Positions 6,960 to 11,737 of a stretch of 11,737 nt of DNA are shown in pieces. The DNA is from Gemmatimonadaceae bacterium (GTDB taxonomy: Bacteria > Gemmatimonadota > Gemmatimonadetes > Gemmatimonadales > Gemmatimonadaceae): NCBI GenBank assembly GCA_014379705.1, contig JACMLI010000360.1:1-11737 (forward strand), read 5' to 3'. The notes under the pieces are model-generated. The model did not search any database and was not told the DNA's origin. It saw nothing but the letters and a program-made list of their open reading frames with translations. Positions within the stretch are counted from its first letter, which is position 1, and each line of letters starts with the position of its first letter. The position numbers and the translations under genes were made by a program.

Positions 6960-8064
6960 TCGCGGGCAGGACGCCGTCGTAGAGCAGGTCGAGCCCCGCC
7001 CCGCTCGTGGCCACCACCGCCACGACGAGGTCGAGCGACGGCACCACGAACAACCATTGCCCTCCACTCCCCGATGCCGCGATGACCCCGGTGTCGCTCC
7101 CACCACGCGCCGTCGGAAAGAGCCACCAGAAATAGCCGTACGCCGACCCGTAGTTCGAGAAGAACACCGGGGTGCCACGGGAGATGGGCCGGGTCGACTC
7201 GTCGATCCATGCCTGGGACACGATGCGCACGTCGCCCCAGCGCCCGCCGCGCAGCACGAGGTACCCGATGCGGGCGAGGTCGACGGGGCGGAGGTTGAGC
7301 CCACCGCCGCAGTGCGGGAGGCCGTCGTGCGGGCTCCGGTACCACGTCTCACCGCGAATCCCGAGAGGGCGGAACAGCTCACGCGCCGCGAAGGCATCCG
7401 CCGCCTCCCCCGTCGCCTCCCGGATCGCCGCGCACGCGAGGATCGCTGCACCGCTGTTGTAGGCCCAGGTCGATCCCGGGTCTCCCACCATCGGTCGGTC
7501 GAGGATGTACTTCACCCAGTCGCCCGACGAGCGATTGAGCTGGTCGAGCGGGGATCCGGCGTAGGGCTGCTCCCAGAAGTCCATGCTCGTCCGCATGCTG
7601 AGCAGGTGCCGCATCGTCAACGCGTGCTTCCGGGTGTCGTCGTTCTCCAGGGTGGCATAGCGCGGGAACAGGCCGACCACCGGCGTGTCGAGCGTCAATC
7701 CCGGTTTCGCCTGCATGGCGAGCCCCACGAGGAGCGACGTCACGCTCTTGGAGACCGACTGCATCGTGTGCGCGCGTTCGCGCGACCAGTTGCGATAGTA
7801 CTCGACCACCGCATATCCCTGGCGCACGACCACCACCCCGTCGATCGCCCCATAGCGCCCGTCGTTCACGTCGCGCACCAACGCGCCCATGCGCGCGCCG
7901 TCGAAGCCTACGGCCGCCGGGACTGCCGTGCGCCACGCAGTGTCAGGGACGTAGGCCTGCCCCGAATCGGTGACGGGCGTGATGGGAGGCGTGCTCGAGC
8001 CGCACGCTGCGATGGCGGCGGATAACACGATCCACACCCCCGGGAACCTCGGCGTCGTCTTCAC
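6949..8064 (-). CDS. Beta-lactamase-family serine hydrolase lipoprotein
   Basis: Starting at GTG 8064 (MKTTPRF), the 371-residue protein has a lipoprotein signal with lipobox IAAC (Cys21). It is a class C beta-lactamase/penicillin-binding-like fold (Pfam Beta-lactamase): SVSK with Ser103 and Lys106 as nucleophile and base, YNSG at 202-205 as the second catalytic element, and a C-terminal ASGSGGQW segment in place of KTG or HTG. Such proteins include esterases, D-aminopeptidases, 6-aminohexanoate-dimer hydrolase-like enzymes (EstB/NylB group) and, rarely, true beta-lactamases; WAYNSG and the EYYRNWSRE stretch fit the NylB/EstB-like group best. It would sit membrane-anchored in the periplasm. 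The RBS is unusual: GGAAG lies immediately before the GTG, and TATGCT (-10-like) lies only a few nt upstream, so the message may be nearly leaderless. The substrate is unknown. Confidence 0.92.
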   Translation of the reverse strand: MKTTPRFPGVWIVLSAAIAACGSSTPPITPVTDSGQAYVPDTAWRTAVPAAVGFDGARMGALVRDVNDGRYGAIDGVVVVRQGYAVVEYYRNWSRERAHTMQSVSKSVTSLLVGLAMQAKPGLTLDTPVVGLFPRYATLENDDTRKHALTMRHLLSMRTSMDFWEQPYAGSPLDQLNRSSGDWVKYILDRPMVGDPGSTWAYNSGAAILACAAIREATGEAADAFAARELFRPLGIRGETWYRSPHDGLPHCGGGLNLRPVDLARIGYLVLRGGRWGDVRIVSQAWIDESTRPISRGTPVFFSNYGSAYGYFWWLFPTARGGSDTGVIAASGSGGQWLFVVPSLDLVVAVVATSGAGLDLLYDGVLPAITR

Positions 8065-8231
8065 GCTTCCAGCATAGCTGAGACGGGCGCGTTCGGGACG
8101 TGTGGAGACACGGCCCGCGAAACGGGGGGACGAACCGAAAGATCTGGCAGCGGGCTGTGGCGCCCTCTACGTCCTCCGCGCTGCCTTCGTGACGCGAATC
8201 CACTCACAATCAACTGCCTGCAACGCAGAGT

Positions 8232-8256
8232 CGCTGAGGACGCTGAGGACGCAGAA
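8232..8256. repeat. Short tandem repeat of CGCTGAGGA
   Basis: CGCTGAGGA occurs twice in direct tandem (8232-8240, 8241-8249), followed by a partial third unit (CGCAGAA) and preceded by CGCAGAGT at 8224-8231. This resembles the degenerate CGCAGAG/CGCTGAGGA tracts I have seen between genes of GC-rich environmental bacteria; that resemblance is from memory. No function is known to me. Confidence 0.6.
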
Positions 8257-8293
8257 GCGCTTTTGCACTTTGTCAAACGCTGAGTTCTTATTT

Positions 8294-8328
8294 TCTGTCA
8301 TCTGCCATCTGCCATCTACCATCTGCCA
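8294..8328 (+). repeat. Five-copy heptamer repeat (TCTGCCA) before reductase start
   Basis: Five head-to-tail 7-bp units occupy 8294-8328: TCTGTCA, TCTGCCA, TCTGCCA, TCTACCA, TCTGCCA, followed by TCA. The array ends 10 nt before the ATG at 8339, so it lies within the translation initiation region or between promoter and RBS. Copy-number change by slippage would alter leader length and spacing, not the reading frame of the enzyme. Confidence 0.9.
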
Positions 8329-8338
8329 TCAGAGAGAA

Positions 8339-9736
8339 ATGGCGCCGTCGAACACCTCCCACTACGACGCGATCCTGCTGGGTTCGGGCCAGGGAGGGAC
8401 GCCACTCGCCGGCGCGTTCGCGAAGGCCGGGCGAAGGACGCTGCTGATCGATCGCCTCCATGTGGGCGGGACGTGCATCAACGAAGGATGTACGCCCACC
8501 AAGACCATGGTGGCGAGCGCGCGCGTCGCATACCTCGCACGACGAGGCGCCGACTACGGCGTGCACGGCGGTCCGATCTCCGTGGACCAGGCACGCGTGC
8601 GCGAACGCAAGCGCGCCATCGTCGAGAGCTTCCGTGGCGGGAGCGAAGATCGCCTCGTGGCTGCGGGTGTGGAGGTGCAGTTCGGGCAGGGGCGCTTTGT
8701 CGCGCCGCGGACCCTGGAAATCACCACGACGGACGGCACGGCGAGCCGGGTATCCGCCGACGTCGTTGTCATCAGTACCGGCCTGCGGAACGCGCCCCCC
8801 GACATCGCGGGGCTCGACACCGTTACGGCGCTCGACAACGTGTCGATCATGGAGCTCGATCGCGCGCCGGAGCACCTCGTCGTCATTGGCGCGGGGTACG
8901 TCGGCCTCGAGTTCGCCCAGATGTTTCGTCGCTTTGGGAGCACGGTGACCGTCGTGGGGCGCGGCCCTGCGCTCCTCGGGCGTGAGGACGCCGACATCGC
9001 CGACGCGCTGCTCAACATCCTGCGCGAGGACGGGATCGAGTTCCACCTCGACACGAACACGCGATCCGTCGCGACAGGACCCGGTGGTGGGATACGCCTG
9101 ACGGTGCAACGTGGGGAGATCACCTCGACCATCGATGGCTCACACCTGCTCCTCGCCGCCGGGCGTCGGCCGAACACCGACGACCTCGACGCGGCAGCAG
9201 GAGGCGTCAACCTCGACAGCAAGGGCTTCGTGGTCGTCTCTCCGACGCTCGAAACGAGCGCCGCGGGCACCTATGCCATAGGTGACGTGAAGGGCGGACC
9301 GGCGTTCACGCACATCGCCTACGACGACTTTCGCATCCTCAACCACAACCTCCTGAACGGAGGGAGCGCCACGACCACGGATCGCCTGCTTCCCTACACC
9401 GTGTTCACCGACCCCCAGCTGGGACGCGTTGGAATGACGGAACAGGAAGCCCGCGAGGCCGGGAGGGACGTTCGGGTCGCGACGATGCCGATGAGCCACG
9501 TCGCGCGCGCGATCGAGATGGACGAGACGCGCGGCTTCATGAAAGCGATCGTCGACACGAAGACGAACCGTATCCTCGGCGCGGCGGTGCTTGGGCTGGA
9601 GGGCGGTGAACTCGCGACCGTCCTTCAGGTGGCCATGATGGGCGGATTGCCGTACACTGCACTCCGCGACACCGTCTTCTCGCACCCGACGATGGCCGAG
9701 TCGCTCAACAACCTCTTCGCCGCCCTCGACTCCTGA
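8339..9736 (+). CDS. FAD-dependent pyridine nucleotide-disulfide oxidoreductase, RclA/MerA-like
   Basis: The start ATG 8339 gives 465 residues beginning at the family N-terminus; upstream in-frame sequence is repeat-derived. Domains in order: FAD-binding GSGQGG (15-20); redox-active disulfide GGTCINEGCTPTK with Cys46 and Cys51; NAD(P)H-binding GAGYVG (184-189); second FAD contact YAIGD (312-316); and dimerisation domain with His449 and Glu454 in HPTMAE, the acid-base pair of class I disulfide reductases. It lacks the N-terminal HMA domain and C-terminal vicinal cysteines of mercuric reductase, so detoxification of Hg(II) is unlikely. Length and layout fit RclA (reactive-chlorine resistance) and related MerA-like enzymes rather than lipoamide or glutathione reductases. 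Cytosolic, uses NAD(P)H. The RBS is weak (AGAGAG). The stop TGA overlaps the probable CTG start of the ABC ATPase, so the genes are coupled. The physiological disulfide or metal substrate is not known. Confidence 0.93.
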   Translation: MAPSNTSHYDAILLGSGQGGTPLAGAFAKAGRRTLLIDRLHVGGTCINEGCTPTKTMVASARVAYLARRGADYGVHGGPISVDQARVRERKRAIVESFRGGSEDRLVAAGVEVQFGQGRFVAPRTLEITTTDGTASRVSADVVVISTGLRNAPPDIAGLDTVTALDNVSIMELDRAPEHLVVIGAGYVGLEFAQMFRRFGSTVTVVGRGPALLGREDADIADALLNILREDGIEFHLDTNTRSVATGPGGGIRLTVQRGEITSTIDGSHLLLAAGRRPNTDDLDAAAGGVNLDSKGFVVVSPTLETSAAGTYAIGDVKGGPAFTHIAYDDFRILNHNLLNGGSATTTDRLLPYTVFTDPQLGRVGMTEQEAREAGRDVRVATMPMSHVARAIEMDETRGFMKAIVDTKTNRILGAAVLGLEGGELATVLQVAMMGGLPYTALRDTVFSHPTMAESLNNLFAALDS

Positions 9737-10494
9737 CTGCCCCCGCTGGCGCGCTCTCGGCCCACGACGTCGTCCACCGATATCGCGACCATCTCGCCCT
9801 GGGCGGCGTCAGCATCGACGTGCCGCCCGGCGGGGCACTCGCCCTCGTCGGGGAGAGCGGGTCGGGGAAGACCACGCTGTTGCGCTGCTTCAACCGCATG
9901 GTCGAGCCGCAACAGGGCGTGGTGCGCGTGGGCGAGGCGAACGTGACGGAGCAGGCGGTGGTGGACCTGCGGCGCCGCATCGGCTACGTGCAACAGGACG
10001 GCGGGCTCATTCCCCATTGGCTGGTCCTGCGCAACGTGGCGCTGGTGCCAACACTGCTCAACCGTCCCGATGCCAGCGATCGCGCCCGCGTGGCCCTTGA
10101 TCTCGTTGGTCTCGAACCGGCGCGCTTCGCCGATCGCTTTCCGCACCAGCTCTCCGGCGGGCAGCGACAGCGCGTGGCGTTGGCCCGGGCGCTCGCCGCA
10201 CGTCCGGGGATCATCCTGCTCGACGAACCCTTCGGCGCCGTGGACGCGATCACGCGTAGCGACCTGCAAGCCGCCTTTGAGCGCGTGCGTGCCGAACTGG
10301 GAGTCACCACGCTCCTCGTGACGCACGACCTTGCCGAGGCGGCCCGGCTCACGGATCGCGTCGCGGTGATGCGCGCGGGTCGCATCGAGCAGCAGGGACC
10401 GAGCGAGGAACTGCTGCGCCACCCGGCGACGGAGTACGTGCAGGCGCTCTTTGCGCGGGCGCTCGCATCGCACGCGCGGCTGCAACCCTCATGA
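9733..10494 (+). CDS. ABC transporter ATP-binding subunit (OpuC/osmoprotectant or EgtU type), probable CTG start
   Basis: The 253-residue ATPase has a complete motif set: A-loop Tyr17 region (HRYRDH), Walker A GESGSGKTT (40-48), Q-loop at about 87-88 (YVQQDG), signature LSGGQ (140-144), Walker B ILLDE (161-165) and H-loop His198 (VTHD). YVQQDGGLIPH and EPFGAVDAITR are typical of the OpuCA/ProV betaine-type subfamily. The C-terminal CBS domains that sense ionic strength in OpuCA are absent. Start choice: the first canonical start in frame is GTG 9820 (residue 30), which would remove the first beta strands and the A-loop tyrosine. No ATG, GTG or TTG lies between the upstream in-frame stop (9607-9609) and 9820. 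CTG 9733 gives a normal N-terminus (TAPAGALSAHDVV) and a 4-base CTGA overlap with the reductase stop, matching the ATGA overlap at the gene's other end. It powers the adjacent fused permease. Confidence 0.88.
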   Translation: MTAPAGALSAHDVVHRYRDHLALGGVSIDVPPGGALALVGESGSGKTTLLRCFNRMVEPQQGVVRVGEANVTEQAVVDLRRRIGYVQQDGGLIPHWLVLRNVALVPTLLNRPDASDRARVALDLVGLEPARFADRFPHQLSGGQRQRVALARALAARPGIILLDEPFGAVDAITRSDLQAAFERVRAELGVTTLLVTHDLAEAARLTDRVAVMRAGRIEQQGPSEELLRHPATEYVQALFARALASHARLQPS

Positions 10495-11737
10495 TCGCGC
10501 GCCAACTCGCCATTGCAGGGCTCATGGCCCTCGGCGCCATGGGCGCCGACGCGCAGGACGCGCCCGTGCGCATCGCCTCGAAGCCATTTGGCGAGTCGTA
10601 CCTGCTCTGCGAGATGTTCGCGCAACTCCTCGAGTCGCGCGGCATTGCCGTGACGCGCCAGCCGGGCCTTGGCGCAACCGAAGTGGCCTTCGGTGCCCTT
10701 CGCACCGACGCGATCGATGTCTACCCCGAATACACCGGGACCGGGCTGCTCGCCATCCTGCACGACACGCTCACCGGATCGATCGCCGCCGACCCTCGTG
10801 CGGTCTACGCACATGTGGCCCGCGCGTCGATGGAACGCTGGGGCGTGCGCTGGCTCGCTCCCCTGGGCTTCGAGAACACGTACGCAATCGCCGTCACGCG
10901 CGACGCTGCGTCGCGGTACCGCCTGGCGTCGCTCAGCGACCTCGCGCGTGAGGCGTCGCACCTCTCGGCCGGACTCACCGCCGACTTCATCGGGCGAGCC
11001 GATGGGCTCCCGGCCCTGGCGCGCACGTACGGCATGCAGTTCGACGACGTGCGGCCACTCGCTCCGGCCGTGAAGTACCAGGCGCTTGCGGCGGGCAGCG
11101 TGGACGTCATCGACGGGTACTCCACCGATGGATTGCTGGCGCGCTACAACCTCGTGGTGCTGGTGGACGACCGCCACGTTTTTCCGCCCTACGAAGCGAG
11201 CGCCGTGGTCGCGCCGGCGATCTCGCAGCGGCGCCCGGAGGTCATCAGCGCGCTGTCGCTCCTGAGCGGGCGTCTCGACGCAGCCATGATGCGCGAACTC
11301 AATCGTCGCGTCGAGGTCGACGGCGAGGACGTCGCCCGCGTCGCTGCATCGGCGCTCGGCGCGCTCGGACTCGCCACCCGAGCAGCAACAGGCGAGGAGG
11401 CGCAGGGATCGGCCCGCGCCGGATTCCTCGCGTACGTCAGTGCGCATCGCGGCTCGCTGTTCTCGCAGCTCATCCGGCACCTGTGGCTCGTGGGCGTCGC
11501 CCTCGGAGCCGCGATCGCCGTGGCCGTCCCCCTCGGCCTCGCCCTCGAGCGCTCGCGGGCCGTCGCCGAGCCGGTGATCCGGCTCCTGGGCGTCATACAA
11601 ACGATTCCCAGCATCGCGCTGCTCGCGTTCATGATCCCGTTGCTCGGGGTGGGAGTGCTCCCCGCCCTCGTCGCGCTCTGGCTCTATTCCCTGTACCCGA
11701 TCATTCGCACGACCTTTTCCGGCGTGCGCGACGCCGA
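10491..11737 (+). CDS. Fused substrate-binding protein and permease of OpuC/EgtU-type ABC transporter, C-terminus outside window
   Basis: ATG 10491 overlaps the ATPase stop by 4 bases (ATGA). 415 residues are visible and the frame is open to the right edge. A signal peptide covers about 1-22 (ADA/QD). Residues about 25-290 are a type II periplasmic binding domain of the OpuAC/quaternary-amine family: KPFGESYLL (31-39), DVYPEYTGTG (76-85), GFENTYAIAV (126-135), KYQAL (195-199), VDVIDGYSTDG (204-214) and PYEASAVV (233-240). After a polar linker (about 295-318), residues 331-352 and 366-406 are permease transmembrane helices with the characteristic VIQTIPSIALLAF and LWLYSLYPIIR segments. Relatives import glycine betaine, choline, carnitine or ergothioneine, and the substrate is not decidable here. 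Known fusions in this family that I recall (Lactococcus OpuABC, H. pylori and pneumococcal EgtU) have the permease first; here the binding domain is first. Confidence 0.92.
   Translation, partial: MIARQLAIAGLMALGAMGADAQDAPVRIASKPFGESYLLCEMFAQLLESRGIAVTRQPGLGATEVAFGALRTDAIDVYPEYTGTGLLAILHDTLTGSIAADPRAVYAHVARASMERWGVRWLAPLGFENTYAIAVTRDAASRYRLASLSDLAREASHLSAGLTADFIGRADGLPALARTYGMQFDDVRPLAPAVKYQALAAGSVDVIDGYSTDGLLARYNLVVLVDDRHVFPPYEASAVVAPAISQRRPEVISALSLLSGRLDAAMMRELNRRVEVDGEDVARVAASALGALGLATRAATGEEAQGSARAGFLAYVSAHRGSLFSQLIRHLWLVGVALGAAIAVAVPLGLALERSRAVAEPVIRLLGVIQTIPSIALLAFMIPLLGVGVLPALVALWLYSLYPIIRTTFSGVRDA

Larger units (their letters stand above)
8065..8338. other. Divergent spacer between hydrolase and reductase operon
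   Basis: This 274-bp gap holds the promoters of the leftward hydrolase and the rightward reductase-transporter operon. A frame continuous with the reductase is open back to 8102, but its translation is repeat-derived and unlike the enzyme family, so I treat it as non-coding. The stretch 8260-8300 is distinctly AT-richer than its surroundings (TTTTGCACTTTG, TTCTTATTTTC) and is the likeliest operon promoter; TTGCAC at 8263-8268 with TCTTAT at 8286-8291 (17-bp spacing) is a weak sigma-70-like match. Confidence 0.5.

Noticed and set aside
8224..8328. CRISPR array
   Set aside because: The units are 7-9 bp with no spacers and no cas genes; these are simple tandem repeats.
8102..8338. N-terminal extension of the reductase from ATG 8102
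   Set aside because: The frame is open, but its translation comes from the tandem repeats and the AT-richer promoter-like stretch. The family N-terminus begins just after ATG 8339.
8339..9736. Mercuric reductase (merA)
   Set aside because: It has the redox CxxxxC pair but no HMA domain, no C-terminal vicinal cysteines and no mer genes nearby.
9984..11600. Long minus-strand open frame opposite the transporter genes
   Set aside because: The plus strand carries complete ABC motifs and overlapping start/stop junctions; the antisense product has no recognisable domain.

Overview
The window is uniformly GC-rich DNA. Its genes favour secreted hydrolases, lipoproteins with short Ala-rich signal peptides, and proteins typical of soil or freshwater Gemmatimonadota. 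That assignment rests on composition and protein style; there is no rRNA, tRNA or marker gene here. I found no CRISPR array, insertion sequence, prophage gene or tRNA. Most genes encode secreted or envelope proteins.

Layout. (1) 1-1111, minus: 5' part of an exported peptidase S51 (cyanophycinase-like) protein that runs off the left edge and carries a C-terminal segment resembling a degraded serine beta-lactamase-like fold. (2) 1112-1689: non-coding divergent spacer with a palindrome, a hairpin and a possible RBS-sequestering element. (3) 1690-3033, plus: two-domain lipoprotein with a hexaproline linker, followed by a strong intrinsic terminator. (4) 3106-3699, minus: small secreted protein of unknown function. 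(5) 3783-5813, minus: exported S9 prolyl-oligopeptidase-type peptidase with a complete Ser/Asp/His triad and its own terminator. (6) 6021-6527, plus: single-pass membrane protein with an extracytoplasmic beta-rich domain. (7) 6574-6959, plus: wreck of a DUF5700-like gene whose start and end survive in three different frames, with the middle missing. (8) 6949-8064, minus: beta-lactamase-family serine hydrolase lipoprotein.

The right third is the most coherent unit, a plus-strand operon: a flavin disulfide reductase of the RclA/MerA-like class (8339-9736), an ABC ATPase (9733-10494), and a substrate-binding/permease fusion (from 10491, running off the right edge). Both junctions are 4-base stop/start overlaps: CTGA, then ATGA. 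The first implies that the ATPase starts at a non-canonical CTG. The transporter belongs to the OpuC/YehZYXW/EgtU family (betaine, choline, carnitine or ergothioneine uptake). Its fused subunit has the binding domain first and the permease second, the reverse of the fusions I know. Tight coupling to a redox flavoenzyme makes a redox-related substrate such as ergothioneine an attractive but unproven idea.

The strongest leads are the CTG-start operon and its reductase-transporter pairing, the reversed fusion, the collapsed DUF5700 gene, and the heptamer repeat abutting the reductase start codon.
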